A stretch of 64,000 nt of DNA from Lysinibacillus_B sp036662795 (GTDB taxonomy: Bacteria > Bacillota > Bacilli > Bacillales_A > Planococcaceae): NCBI RefSeq assembly GCF_036662795.1, contig NZ_JBAFWZ010000001.1, positions 124,001 through 188,000 on the forward strand. Direction: 5' to 3'. Numbering within the stretch: the first letter of the stretch is position 1; every line of letters begins with the position of its first letter. The notes beneath the pieces are model-generated. The model ran no database searches and was not told the DNA's origin. It was given only the letters and a program-made list of their open reading frames with translations. Positions 1 to 9,343 of this stretch are shown here, in pieces. A program made the translations under genes and the position numbers.

Positions 1-707
1 TGATGGCACAAAAGCTTGGAAAGGCTGAGGAAACGCGTAAAGAGTTTATTTCGAACATATCACATGATATACAGTCGCCTCTTTCAAATATTCAGGGCTA
101 TACATCGCTACTAGAAAAAGAACATTTAAGTAGCGAGGAGAAGACAAAATATGTTGGGATTATTAATGGTGAGATTAGACGTTTGTCATCCCTTACAAAA
201 CAGCTATTGCTATTAGCCTCACTTGATCGTAATGAAGATATATTGAAGGAAAGAGTATTTAATGTAAGTAAGCAAATTCGAGAGCTTGTACAAAACTATC
301 AATGGCAGATTCAGAATAAAAACATTATGTTAAGTTTTTCATTACAAGACATTGAATTAAAAGGGGATCCTGCATTACTAAATACTGTTTGGGATAATAT
401 TTTATCGAATGCTATTAAATATAATCGTTCCAATGGGTCCATTGATATTACTGTTAAAGAGCAAGAAGGAAAGATAATTATTGAATTTGAAGATACAGGT
501 ATCGGAATTTCGGAGCAAGCACAGACTCGAATTTTTGACCGTTTTTACCGTGTGGATTCAGCTCGAACAAGAACGATAGAAGGAACGGGGCTTGGCTTAT
601 CGATTGTCTTCAAAATTGTAAGTATGCATAACGGTCACATAGTAGTTAAAAGTGAAGAGGATGTAGGAACTAAAGTAACGATTATTATTCCAAGCTATTC
701 ATCATAA
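1..707 (+). CDS. Sensor histidine kinase, C-terminal part (left edge truncates it)
   Basis: The visible 235 residues are the cytoplasmic catalytic core of a membrane histidine kinase. The H-box EFISNISHDIQSPL carries the phospho-acceptor His about 21 residues from the first visible Met. The N-box (NTVWDNILSNAIKYN), G1 (EDTGIGIS), F-box (IFDRFYRVD) and G2 (GTGLGLSIV) of the HATPase_c domain follow in the usual order. Translation reaches the window edge without a stop. The segment before the H-box resembles the end of a HAMP linker, so the sensor and membrane parts, and probably the cognate response regulator gene, lie to the left. The stimulus cannot be inferred from what is visible. Confidence 0.9.
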   Translation, partial: MAQKLGKAEETRKEFISNISHDIQSPLSNIQGYTSLLEKEHLSSEEKTKYVGIINGEIRRLSSLTKQLLLLASLDRNEDILKERVFNVSKQIRELVQNYQWQIQNKNIMLSFSLQDIELKGDPALLNTVWDNILSNAIKYNRSNGSIDITVKEQEGKIIIEFEDTGIGISEQAQTRIFDRFYRVDSARTRTIEGTGLGLSIVFKIVSMHNGHIVVKSEEDVGTKVTIIIPSYSS

Positions 708-721
708 AAATGGTATTACAA

Positions 722-763
722 AACCGAAAATCCTTGTCGAAAAGGATAAGGATTTTCGGTTTT
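722..763. terminator. Bidirectional rho-independent terminator
   Basis: An inverted repeat (AACCGAAAATCC near 722 pairs with GGATTTTCGGTT ending near 761) lies between the convergent kinase and yqhV-like genes. It has T-rich tails on both strands, so it probably ends both transcripts. Confidence 0.75.
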
Positions 764-1025
764 ATTTCATTCGAAGGCTGATCATAATCAATACAACGCC
801 ACTAAATAAACAAATCATTTTTGCATATGAGACTTTATCGCTAAGACCGGCTAGCCCAATACCTGTTGTTGTGATAAAAATAATCGGACCAACGATAGCT
901 AGAGAGGAATTAATAGTAAATGCCTTCTCTAAATCATTCAGTTTATACATTACAGTCGCAGCGAGAATATCAATACTCCCTGAGATGATTCTCAATAACA
1001 CGATATATAAGAGTGCAGCGTGCAA
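762..1025 (-). CDS. YqhV-family (DUF2619) small membrane protein
   Basis: The product is a small protein of about 87 residues with three predicted membrane helices. The stretches IISGSIDILAATVM, KAFTINSSLAIVGP and GLAGLSDKV match the B. subtilis YqhV/DUF2619 family. The family has no established biochemical role; in B. subtilis yqhV lies next to spoIIIAA. I prefer the TTG start at 1025 because AAAGGTGG sits about 7 nt before it. An in-frame ATG at 1046 would give 94 residues but has only AAAGG one base away. The gene stands alone, convergent with the upstream kinase. Confidence 0.7.
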   Translation of the reverse strand: MHAALLYIVLLRIISGSIDILAATVMYKLNDLEKAFTINSSLAIVGPIIFITTTGIGLAGLSDKVSYAKMICLFSGVVLIMISLRMK

Positions 1026-1158
1026 CTCAACACCACCTTTTTTCATGCCTTTTCGATAAAATGTATGATTGTCCCCTTGAAAATATATTAACGAATAAAA
1101 AATTGTTGTGTGAACACATCGTTTTAAGGGTAGGTTTAATGTAAAAAGGTGTAGTTCG

Positions 1159-2121
1159 ATGATTCATTTTATTGGAATAACAAATGATAATAGGCTGGAA
1201 AAGGATATTAGTATTAATGAAGAAAATATTCAAAAATATAAATGGTTTTGGGCAGATTTTAGTGAACCAACGCCTGAGGAGATGGAGGAATTAGCCTCTA
1301 GCTTTCATTTTCATCCATTGGCTATTGAAGATTGTATCCAGGAGATTCAACGACCAAAGCTTGATTATTATAGTAACTATACATTTTATGTCACCCATAT
1401 TATTCGTGATGAAGAAAAAACGATTACGAAAAATGAATTAGATTTCTTTGTTGGAGATCATTTTATTGTGACATTTCACCATATCCCATCACCAGAAGTG
1501 ACGACTGTATGGAATAAAATGCTAGCATTAAAAAACTGTGAAAAATGGAATCCATTTTATGTGTTTTACGAGGTGCTTGATAAAATTGTCGATAATTATT
1601 TTCCGATTCTCTATAAAATTGAAGAGGAGCTACAGAAGCTAGAGGATAATACACAAAAAAAATCGATGAACCATTTAATGGGTGAATTGTTTGACACACG
1701 TAATATGCTATTAAATTTATTGCACACAGTCAATCCGATGAGAGATTTATTATATCGAATGTTAAATTCACAGCATTTAAACTTAAACCGAGTTGTGGAG
1801 AGAAGAGAGTATTTTTCTGATATCTATGATCATCTATTGAAATTAGCTGAAATGGTCGCCGCTAATCGTGAAGTGACGGCAGATATTCGAGATAGCTATC
1901 TCTCGCTCAATTCACATCAAACAAATAATGTCATGAAGCTCTTAACAATAATTACCTCGATTTTTGCTCCATTAACCTTTATTGCTGGCATTTATGGGAT
2001 GAACTTTCAAAGGATTCCTGAATTAAATTGGACTTATGGGTATTTTGTTATTCTCGGTTTAATGGGTATGATTGCACTTGCAATGATTTATTGGTTTGTC
2101 AGAAAAGGCTGGTTTGAATAA
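1159..2121 (+). CDS. CorA-type divalent cation (Mg2+) transporter
   Basis: This is a 320-residue member of the CorA/2-TM-GxN family, which imports Mg2+ (or Co2+/Ni2+) as a homopentameric channel. The N-terminal two thirds form the acidic cytoplasmic funnel. The last 60 residues hold two membrane helices separated by the signature GIYGMNFQRIPEL (GMN filter motif). The C-terminus ends in the usual basic stretch (WFVRKGWF). Start ATG 1159 has AAAAGGTG 7-8 nt upstream. The gene is monocistronic, and I see no M-box riboswitch in the short upstream region. It resembles the B. subtilis CorA-like protein YfjQ. The ion actually carried cannot be told from sequence. Confidence 0.93.
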   Translation: MIHFIGITNDNRLEKDISINEENIQKYKWFWADFSEPTPEEMEELASSFHFHPLAIEDCIQEIQRPKLDYYSNYTFYVTHIIRDEEKTITKNELDFFVGDHFIVTFHHIPSPEVTTVWNKMLALKNCEKWNPFYVFYEVLDKIVDNYFPILYKIEEELQKLEDNTQKKSMNHLMGELFDTRNMLLNLLHTVNPMRDLLYRMLNSQHLNLNRVVERREYFSDIYDHLLKLAEMVAANREVTADIRDSYLSLNSHQTNNVMKLLTIITSIFAPLTFIAGIYGMNFQRIPELNWTYGYFVILGLMGMIALAMIYWFVRKGWFE

Positions 2122-2220
2122 ACTAGCTTTTTGGTTCTAAATTAACGCCCCTTTGAATATATCAATACATAGAAGAATATATTATTCTTTTGAAAATATT
2201 TTAGATGTGGGGGAGATTGA

Positions 2221-3732
2221 ATGGAACTAACAATTGAAAAACGAATCGGAATTAGTAGTTTAATGGACAAAGTTGTATCTGCAGAAGAGGCAGCAGCACT
2301 TATTCAAGATGGTGATATTGTTGGTATGAGTGGCTTTACACGAGCTGGAGATGCAAAAGTCGTGCCATTAGCCCTAGTTGAAAGAGCGAAAAATGAGCAG
2401 CTACAAATTGATGTATATACTGGAGCTTCCCTAGGTCCGGAAGTTGATCAACGTTTAGCTGAGGTAGGGGCGATTCGTAAGCGAGGACCATATCAAGGCG
2501 ACCCAGTTATCCGAAACATGATCAATCAAGGTGACATTCTATATGTAGATGCTCACCTGTCACATAATGCTGAATTAGTACGTCAAGGAATTATTGGACC
2601 GATTAACTTTGCGATTATTGAAGCCACTGCTATTACAGCAGAAGGTTATTTAATACCTACAACTTCTGTAGGGAACTCACCAATTTTCGCAAAGCATGCA
2701 GAAAATATTATCGTAGAACTTAATGTTTCTCATTCTGAAACTTTAATCGGTGTGCATGATATTTATATTCCGGAAAATCAAGGGGAGCGCGGTCCTGTAC
2801 CTTTATTAAAAGCAGATGATCGAATTGGTGAGATTGGAATAAAAATCGATCCGAATAAAGTAAAGGCGATTGTTATTTCTGAACAAATGGATGCTCCTTC
2901 ATTAATCGTTGCCCCTGATGATGAAACGCAAACAATGGCTAATCATTTACTAGACTTCCTGCGCAGTGAAATTAAAGTGGGGCGCTTTACAAATAAACTT
3001 GCTCCGATTCAATCTGGCGTTGGCTCTGTCGCAAATGCTGTATTAGAAGGATTTTTAGATTCTGAATTTGAGGATTTACAAATATTCTCGGAAGTATTAC
3101 AGGATGCTGTATTCAATTTAATTGATGCGGGGAAAGTGTCCTTTGCATCTTGTACTTCGATTACAATTTCTGAGGAGCTGCAGAAAAAGGTTTACGCTAA
3201 TGTTGAAAAATATGCAGATAAGCTAATGCTTCGCCCTCAGGAAATTTCGAATCATCCAGAGGTTATTCGTCGTTTAGGGTTAATTGCTATCAATGCAGCA
3301 CTTGAAGTCGACATTTACGGAAATGTAAATTCGACACATGTGTCTGGCACTAAAATGATGAACGGAATTGGTGGCTCAGGGGATTTCACTCGAAATTCGC
3401 GGTTAAGCATTTTTGTTACAAAATCTTATGCAAAAGGTGGAGCCATTTCATCGATTGTTCCAATGGTAGCTCATATTGATCATACTGAGCATGATGTTCA
3501 TGTTATTGTAACCGAGCAGGGGGTTGCAGATCTACGCGGTTTAGCACCGAAAGAGCGTGTGCCACTTATTATCGAAAATTGTGTACATCCAGATTATAAG
3601 CAGCAACTATGGGATTATTATAATGAAGCACTTGATTTAACTGGAGGACATCATACACCTCATAATTTAGAAAAGGCGCTTTCTTGGCATGTGAACCTAG
3701 CGAAAAACGGTACGATGAGATTAGATAAATAA
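2221..3732 (+). CDS. Acetyl-CoA hydrolase/succinyl-CoA:acetate CoA-transferase family protein
   Basis: This 503-residue protein is a class I CoA-transferase of the AarC/Cat1 type, moving CoA between short-chain acids such as succinate and acetate. The family's catalytic Glu is expected in the segment FSEVLQDAVFNLIDAG, where Glu291 forms the transient glutamyl-CoA thioester. The C-terminal signature (NVNSTHVSGTKMMNGIGGSG, then FVTKSYAKGGAISSIVPMV) is typical. Length agrees with the family (about 500). GGGGGAG lies 5 nt before the ATG. It is a single gene, ended by the terminator near 3800. The physiological acyl pair is uncertain: acetate overflow re-use and propionate metabolism are both plausible. 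Confidence 0.88.
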   Translation: MELTIEKRIGISSLMDKVVSAEEAAALIQDGDIVGMSGFTRAGDAKVVPLALVERAKNEQLQIDVYTGASLGPEVDQRLAEVGAIRKRGPYQGDPVIRNMINQGDILYVDAHLSHNAELVRQGIIGPINFAIIEATAITAEGYLIPTTSVGNSPIFAKHAENIIVELNVSHSETLIGVHDIYIPENQGERGPVPLLKADDRIGEIGIKIDPNKVKAIVISEQMDAPSLIVAPDDETQTMANHLLDFLRSEIKVGRFTNKLAPIQSGVGSVANAVLEGFLDSEFEDLQIFSEVLQDAVFNLIDAGKVSFASCTSITISEELQKKVYANVEKYADKLMLRPQEISNHPEVIRRLGLIAINAALEVDIYGNVNSTHVSGTKMMNGIGGSGDFTRNSRLSIFVTKSYAKGGAISSIVPMVAHIDHTEHDVHVIVTEQGVADLRGLAPKERVPLIIENCVHPDYKQQLWDYYNEALDLTGGHHTPHNLEKALSWHVNLAKNGTMRLDK

Positions 3733-3790
3733 AATCTAATAAGTATTAATATGGGATAATTAAAACCTGTTATTTGATAAAAAACGAAAA

Positions 3791-3826
3791 GACCGCACAA
3801 ATCGAAATGTGCGGTCGTTTTAATTT
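3791..3826. terminator. Bidirectional rho-independent terminator
   Basis: GACCGCAC (3791-3798) pairs with GTGCGGTC (3809-3816), followed by GTTTTAATTT; the other strand has TTTTCGTTTT. It separates the convergent CoA-transferase and aminotransferase genes. Confidence 0.85.
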
Positions 3827-5003
3827 ACTCAAATTCATCATGGAGGATTTTTCCTAAGCGTTTAATTCCTTCTTCGATTACTTCCGGCGTAGCATTCGTA
3901 TAATTTAAACGAAACGTATTTACATTCGTTTTGCTTGTATAGAATGGATCACCTGGTACAAAAGCAACTTTCTCTTCCATTGCCTTATGGAACAATTGTA
4001 GTGCAGAAGATCCCTCCGGTAGAGTAACCCAAATAAACATACCACCCTCTGGCTTTGTATACTTAATATTAGAAGGGAAATATTTCGCTATTGCATCAAG
4101 CATTGCATTTGATTGCTCACGATAAAGAGTGATAATTTTATTCACATGCTCTTGGTATTCATTATTTGCTAAATAATCATAAATTACATATTGAGAGAAA
4201 ATATTAGTGTGTAGATCTGTTGCTTGCTTTGCAGTTACGATATGCTGCATAATCTCTTTGTTTTTTGTAATTAAAAATCCTAGACGCATACCGGGTGTAA
4301 CCGTTTTTGAAAAAGAACCTAAAAGGATTGAATTTTCAAGGCGACCAGCTCCAATATACGGTAATGGTTCACCTTCAAAGCGCAGCTCACCATATGGATC
4401 ATCCTCAATTAGCGCTACATCATATTTCTTAACAACCTCATAAATCTGTTCACGTTTTTCTTTTGAATACGTTAAACCAGTAGGGTTTTGGAAATTTGGT
4501 ACAGTATAAATGAATTTTACATTTGGATTTTGGAGAGCTTTCTCTAATTCTTCAATATTTAATCCATCATTTTCTAAAGTAACAGAATAAAAGGTTGGTT
4601 CAGCAAGTGTAAACGCCTGGATCGCCCCAAGATAACCAGGCTCCTCCATAATAGCGCCGTCCCCTTTATTTAACAGTACTTTACCAATTAGCTCTAGCGC
4701 CTGCTGTGAGCCTGTAGTAATTAATATATCCTCGGGCTGTACATCATAACCATAGTTTTTCTTATACTTATCCGCAATATACTGGCGTAAGGATAAATAG
4801 CCATCCGTAGTAGAATATTGGAAAATCTTCGTTCCATTTTCTTCGATCGCTGCATTTATTGACTTTTGTAATGCATCTGTTGGGAATGAAATAGGGTTTG
4901 GTAAACCACCTGCGAATGAAATGACATCTGGCGCATCCGTCACCTTTAAAATATTTCGGATAAATGAAGAAGGTGTGTTTAAAATTTTTTCTGAAAACTG
5001 CAT
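3825..5003 (-). CDS. PLP-dependent aminotransferase, fold type I (LysN/2-aminoadipate aminotransferase-like)
   Basis: The protein has about 392 residues with the class I/II aminotransferase fold. It shows the substrate-binding N-arm FAGGLPNPISFP, the cofactor-ring segment TTGSQQALELIGK, the NPTG-type motif VPNFQNPTGLTYS, the Asp of IEDDPYGEL, and the PLP-binding Lys233 in GSFSKTVTPGMRLGF. This subgroup resembles the catalytic part of MocR regulators and LysN enzymes, which use aromatic, branched or 2-aminoadipate donors; specificity is not readable here. I chose ATG 5003 because QFSEKILNTPSSFIR is where the homology begins. An ATG at 5036 is also open and would add 11 residues. No partner genes. 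Confidence 0.85.
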   Translation of the reverse strand: MQFSEKILNTPSSFIRNILKVTDAPDVISFAGGLPNPISFPTDALQKSINAAIEENGTKIFQYSTTDGYLSLRQYIADKYKKNYGYDVQPEDILITTGSQQALELIGKVLLNKGDGAIMEEPGYLGAIQAFTLAEPTFYSVTLENDGLNIEELEKALQNPNVKFIYTVPNFQNPTGLTYSKEKREQIYEVVKKYDVALIEDDPYGELRFEGEPLPYIGAGRLENSILLGSFSKTVTPGMRLGFLITKNKEIMQHIVTAKQATDLHTNIFSQYVIYDYLANNEYQEHVNKIITLYREQSNAMLDAIAKYFPSNIKYTKPEGGMFIWVTLPEGSSALQLFHKAMEEKVAFVPGDPFYTSKTNVNTFRLNYTNATPEVIEEGIKRLGKILHDEFE

Positions 5004-5219
5004 AAAATAATCGTCCCTATCTTTAATTAATATCATTATTTGCTGGACTTCCTGATAGGGAATATCCCTTCATTCAATTCAGTATTCTTTGATAATATCA
5101 GATAATTCTAATAAATAAAACTGTTATATAATAATAAACACGGAAATTAACAATAGAATGATTATTTCCATACGTATAGTAGAAAAAATATCCATAGTCA
5201 AAGAATTTCTTGTTTAAAA

Positions 5220-6119
5220 TTATTCTTTTTTTAAGGCTAAGTAAACCATCATAAAAAGAATGAGCGCGGTTCCAAGCCACTGAAAGTTTCCGAATGGCTC
5301 TTGTAACCATAGGACAGTCGCAAGTACAGCCGTTAAAGGCTCAATATTCCCAAGTAAGCTTGTTTCCTTCGCTTTTAAGGATTGTAAGCTTTCAATGTAA
5401 AACCAAAAAGCAAGCATTGTGCCAAATATAATGACAATAAATAGATAGAACAAGGCTTCACCTGTAAGAAGTGCTACATCAATTTTCCAAGGCGGATGAA
5501 TAAAGCTCATAGCAAAAGAGCCTATAACCATTGCCCATCCAACAACAACAAGTGAATCAAATTGCTTTAGGAGAGGAATAGCGTACAAAGTGTAAAAAGC
5601 GAGAGTAACCCCTGATAGAATTCCCCAGATGATGGCGGGCATCGGCACAGCCAACTCCGATATGGACCCATTCGTTAATAATAGAAAGCTTCCACTTAGT
5701 GCAAGTATAACTGTAACGCCATCTTTTCTTGTAAATACGGTTTCTCTACGAATGACAAGATAAAAAATAATCATTACTGGTGCTAAATATTGTAGTAGTG
5801 TTGCAACAGCAGCATTCCCATACTGAATACTTGCCATGTATGTATATTGAACAGCTAACATTCCAACAAGGCCGAAAACTATTAGACGAAAAGCAGTAAA
5901 TTTTTGGCGCCATATATCAAACACTTGTTGACGATCCTTAAAAATGGCTTGAGTAATAAGTAATAGCGTCCCCGCAATTAACAGTCGAGTAGAAACAAGC
6001 CAACCTACCTCAATATTAAATTTTTGGAATAAATGTTGTGCCACTGTGCCGCCTATTCCCCAAAAGAAAGCCCCTGAAATAACGAGCACAAAGCCAACAA
6101 ATCTTTTTGAAATTTGCAT
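5220..6119 (-). CDS. EamA-family (DMT superfamily) transporter
   Basis: The 299-residue product has ten predicted membrane helices arranged as two EamA repeats. The first opens with LVISGAFFWGIGGTVAQ, and the second has the typical SLLGNIEPLTAVLATVLWLQEPF near the end. Family members export amino acids or metabolites, but the substrate cannot be assigned. I prefer the ATG at 6119 because AAGAGG lies 5 nt upstream of it. The ATG at 6137 would place that site inside the coding region. The gene is monocistronic on the minus strand, downstream of an AT-rich divergent intergenic region shared with the GGDEF-EAL gene. Confidence 0.85.
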   Translation of the reverse strand: MQISKRFVGFVLVISGAFFWGIGGTVAQHLFQKFNIEVGWLVSTRLLIAGTLLLITQAIFKDRQQVFDIWRQKFTAFRLIVFGLVGMLAVQYTYMASIQYGNAAVATLLQYLAPVMIIFYLVIRRETVFTRKDGVTVILALSGSFLLLTNGSISELAVPMPAIIWGILSGVTLAFYTLYAIPLLKQFDSLVVVGWAMVIGSFAMSFIHPPWKIDVALLTGEALFYLFIVIIFGTMLAFWFYIESLQSLKAKETSLLGNIEPLTAVLATVLWLQEPFGNFQWLGTALILFMMVYLALKKE

Positions 6120-6306
6120 ATTAACCTCTTTTTTCACATAGTTATGTCAATTGTATCTAAAAATAATTATAAAAACTATAATTATATTCTTGTAAATATT
6201 AAATTATTTTAAGAAATATATACATTTAGCTGCAATCTAATGGTAGTATGAACTTAATATTACAATAATGTTAATTCTAAAACTCTACGTAAAGTGAGGG
6301 ATGGAT

Positions 6307-8475
6307 ATGAACTTTTTAAAGACAATAATTGGGCAACAAAAATCTCTTTCCCTGTATATTTTTTTCACTATGTTGGCATTAGCAATTTCAATTTATTTTA
6401 GTGATTCGCTGTATGGGATTTTTGGTGCAGAAAACTACATCACTATTCACTTGTTGTTTGAAATTTTCATTATATTCTTCTCATTAGCAATTTCTATGCA
6501 AATTTGGTTAAGCTCTAAATTTAATAGAGAAAATGATTCGATTTATTTAGGAGCATTATTTTTATTCCTTGCAATACTCGAAATTATTCACGCACTCTCC
6601 TATAAAGGGATGCCGTTTTTTATTCAAGAAAGTGATCCATACTTAGCAACATGGTTTTATATGATTCCTCGGTTGTTGCTACCGATTGGATTAATTTTAA
6701 TTCTTCTAGTAAAAGAGAAGCACATTTCTGAAAGGGTCCGACATTTAGTTTATGGGGCAAGCATTGTTTTTGCATTAGGAATCATTTTTTTAGTGTATTT
6801 TCCAAGTAAAATTTTACCTGATTTAGTAGATGAAAGTGGTACTACGATATTAAAAAATACACTTCAATATATTGCACTTATCATACAGATTGTCGTTATT
6901 GCTTTGGCAATAAGAGGATTAAAAAAGAGACCAAGACGTGCTGCTCTAATGATTACGGCCTCAGTTTATTTGATTTTTAGTGATGTTTTTTATACGAATT
7001 ATTACGATGTGTATGATATTTATAATTTTATGGGTCATATATTTCAGTTGTTTGCATTTTTAGTGCTATTTAAAATGATTTATTATTCTTCTGTTGAAAG
7101 ACCTTTTATACAGCTGCTAAAGGCTAAAGAATATTTGGAAAAGTCTAAACGAGAGATGCATCAAATGGCGTATTATGACGACATTACATTATTACCTAAT
7201 GAACGATATTTACATGAAACATTGAGTGATAGCTTAAACATAGGAGTAGGAAAAAAAGCGCTTATTACGTTTGAAGTAGATAGGTTAGATTCTTATAAAA
7301 GATCACTTGGTACGCTATATGTGGAAAAAATGCTGAAAATGATGACAGACAGGATTCAAACTTTTTTACCACAACAATATTCATTGTATAAGCTGCGGGA
7401 AGATCAATGTGTAGTTTATGTCAAAGATCATGGGGATTCAGCGGCGATATTGAAGCTTTGTAATAGGCTGCAGGAGATGATGGCTGAACCATTCCAAGTA
7501 CAGCATTTATCTTTAAATATTTCTGTTAATATTGGCGTTTCATTTTACCCTAAGGATGCAAGTAATGGAGAGGAATTGTTGAAGTTTTCGCAAATTGCAA
7601 TGCATGAGGCAAAAAATGCTGTAGATCGTGTCCTTTTTTACCATCCTGCAATGCTTGAAGCAAGAACTGCTCGTTTAACTTTAGAAAATGATCTGCAGCA
7701 TGCATTAGCAAACAATGAGCTGTATTTAGAATATCAACCTCAGCTTAATTTAAGAACAGGTGAAATACTTTCAATGGAAGCATTAATTCGATGGCAGCAT
7801 CCTGAAAAAGGTTTTATTTCACCATTGGATTTCATTTCAATTGCAGAGGAAACAGGTTTAATTGTTCCGATAGGTCAGTGGGTACTAGAAACTGCTTGTC
7901 AGGATACGTTTAACTGGCAACAAAAAACGAAGCATCCAATTCAAGTAGCTGTTAACTTATCAATGGGACAACTGTATCATGATGATTTTGTGAAAATTGT
8001 TCAACAAACTTTGGAGAAAACAAAACTTGAGCCAAAGTTTTTACAGCTTGAAATGACTGAAAGTATGACAATGAATACAAAGCAAATTACACCAGTTTTA
8101 GAGCAGTTAAAGGCACTTGGTGTGACAATTGCAGTTGATGATTTTGGAACAGGGTATTCTTCGTTATCCTATTTGAAGGACTTTCCGATCGATTGCTTAA
8201 AAATTGATCGTGGGTTTATTCGAAATATTTTACAAAACAAAAATGATGAAGCGCTAGTGGCATTAATTTTATCAATGGCGAAGCATTTACATTTAAAGGT
8301 AGTAGCTGAAGGGATTGAATCATTAGAACAATTGAATTATTTAAAGAAAAATGACTGTGATATTATTCAAGGATATTTAATAAGTAAGCCAATTCGATAT
8401 GAAGTGTTAATAAATCAATATGAAGGAATTCAAAAAAATGCAAAAGAATATCTTCGTCAATTATTAGTTGTTTAG
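6307..8475 (+). CDS. MASE3-GGDEF-EAL protein, probable c-di-GMP phosphodiesterase
   Basis: This is a 722-residue membrane signalling protein. Residues about 1-255 contain seven to eight helices resembling the MASE3 sensor, then a diguanylate-cyclase-like domain (about 275-445) and an EAL domain (about 455-710). The GGDEF loop is degenerate: the expected GGDEF position reads REDQC (residues 364-368), so cyclase activity is unlikely. The EAL domain keeps its key motifs: E491-A-L, NLSMGQL, EMTES, DDFGTGYSSLSYL, LKIDRGFI and VVAEGIE. It should therefore hydrolyse c-di-GMP to pGpG. GAGGG lies 6 nt before ATG 6307; the ATG at 6301 directly abuts the same site and is less likely. Confidence 0.9.
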   Translation: MNFLKTIIGQQKSLSLYIFFTMLALAISIYFSDSLYGIFGAENYITIHLLFEIFIIFFSLAISMQIWLSSKFNRENDSIYLGALFLFLAILEIIHALSYKGMPFFIQESDPYLATWFYMIPRLLLPIGLILILLVKEKHISERVRHLVYGASIVFALGIIFLVYFPSKILPDLVDESGTTILKNTLQYIALIIQIVVIALAIRGLKKRPRRAALMITASVYLIFSDVFYTNYYDVYDIYNFMGHIFQLFAFLVLFKMIYYSSVERPFIQLLKAKEYLEKSKREMHQMAYYDDITLLPNERYLHETLSDSLNIGVGKKALITFEVDRLDSYKRSLGTLYVEKMLKMMTDRIQTFLPQQYSLYKLREDQCVVYVKDHGDSAAILKLCNRLQEMMAEPFQVQHLSLNISVNIGVSFYPKDASNGEELLKFSQIAMHEAKNAVDRVLFYHPAMLEARTARLTLENDLQHALANNELYLEYQPQLNLRTGEILSMEALIRWQHPEKGFISPLDFISIAEETGLIVPIGQWVLETACQDTFNWQQKTKHPIQVAVNLSMGQLYHDDFVKIVQQTLEKTKLEPKFLQLEMTESMTMNTKQITPVLEQLKALGVTIAVDDFGTGYSSLSYLKDFPIDCLKIDRGFIRNILQNKNDEALVALILSMAKHLHLKVVAEGIESLEQLNYLKKNDCDIIQGYLISKPIRYEVLINQYEGIQKNAKEYLRQLLVV

Positions 8476-8484
8476 TAAATTGTG

Positions 8485-8523
8485 GATGCCTGAAGAAAGA
8501 GAATTTTCTAGGCATCTTTTTTA
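8485..8523 (+). terminator. Rho-independent terminator after the EAL gene
   Basis: GATGCCT (8485-8491) pairs with AGGCATC (8510-8516) and is followed by TTTTTTATTTT. Confidence 0.8.
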
Positions 8524-8603
8524 TTTTCGTGCATATATGCGCTATTTCGTCCCTTTTTGTTAGAGTCAAATCTATATATTTAATTAAAAAGGGAGGGGTT
8601 TTT

Positions 8604-9131
8604 ATGATTACAATAAGTCCAGGACATTGGGCAGTAGGATCAGGTGCTATAGGAATCATTGATGAAGTAGCAGAGGCACGAAAGGTCGTTAGTAGAGTAG
8701 TATCAATACTAAAAAAGAATAAAATAGTCGTTCAAGAGGTACAGGATAATCAGTCTCAAAATCAAAAGCAAAATCTACGATATTTAATACATCAGCATAA
8801 TTCAACAGACAGGCGATTAGATGTTAGTGTCCATTTTAATTCCGTAGCAAAAAGAATAAATCATCCACTAGGCTGTGAAGTATATTATGTAAATCCTTCT
8901 ATTAAATCGTTTGCTCAGCAGGTTTCTGCTGCTATTGCTAGCGCTGGTAAATTAAAGAATAGGGGGGCGAAGAGAACAACAGATTTCGCCTTTTTAAATA
9001 AAACGACAAAACCAGCATTATTAATTGAGGTTTGCTTCGTGAACTCTAGCCAAGATGTGCGCTTGTACCAAAAAAACTACAAAGCAATATGTGAAGCAAT
9101 CGCGAACACATTAAGACAATATGTTAAATAG
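8604..9131 (+). CDS. N-acetylmuramoyl-L-alanine amidase (Amidase_3, CwlC-like)
   Basis: The 175-residue protein is a bare Amidase_3 domain. This Zn enzyme cleaves the amide bond between N-acetylmuramic acid and L-alanine in peptidoglycan. Visible zinc/catalytic positions are His of ISPGHW, Glu of DEVAEARK, His of DVSVHFNS, and the C-terminal Glu of LLIEVCFVNS. No signal peptide or wall-binding repeat is present. In sporulating Bacillales, leaderless short amidases act in mother-cell lysis; that role here is inference. The start is ATG 8604, preceded by GGGAGGGG. An upstream in-frame ATG at 8529 lies before this site and is unlikely. Confidence 0.85.
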   Translation: MITISPGHWAVGSGAIGIIDEVAEARKVVSRVVSILKKNKIVVQEVQDNQSQNQKQNLRYLIHQHNSTDRRLDVSVHFNSVAKRINHPLGCEVYYVNPSIKSFAQQVSAAIASAGKLKNRGAKRTTDFAFLNKTTKPALLIEVCFVNSSQDVRLYQKNYKAICEAIANTLRQYVK

Positions 9132-9265
9132 AACTTAATAGCAGACATGCTGATGAGAGGTCCAACATTGATTTCTGAGAATCCAAGGACTTCACTTGTA
9201 GTTAAAGATTCGCCCAAGGGAAGAGAGCAGCCCGTAGCAGAAAATACACGTAATTTAATATATTA

Positions 9266-9314
9266 AAAACGAAAGACATCCTATCAACCAATTCTAGGCT
9301 GAAAGGGTGTCTTT
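9266..9314 (-). terminator. Rho-independent terminator of the PAS-MCP gene
   Basis: On the minus strand AAAGACACCC (from 9314) pairs with GGATGTCTTT (to 9272) and is followed by CGTTTTTAATAT. Confidence 0.65.
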
Positions 9315-9343
9315 GATAGTTTGTACTTCTATTTTTAAGGATA

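Noticed and set aside
8604..9131. Amidase as a prophage endolysin
   Set aside because: No phage structural, holin or integrase genes are near, and the domain fits cellular CwlC-like amidases.
9147..9266. 39-residue ORF beginning MLMRGPTLISENPRT after the amidase gene
   Set aside because: There is no ribosome binding site before the ATG and no family resemblance. It runs into the terminator of the opposite gene.
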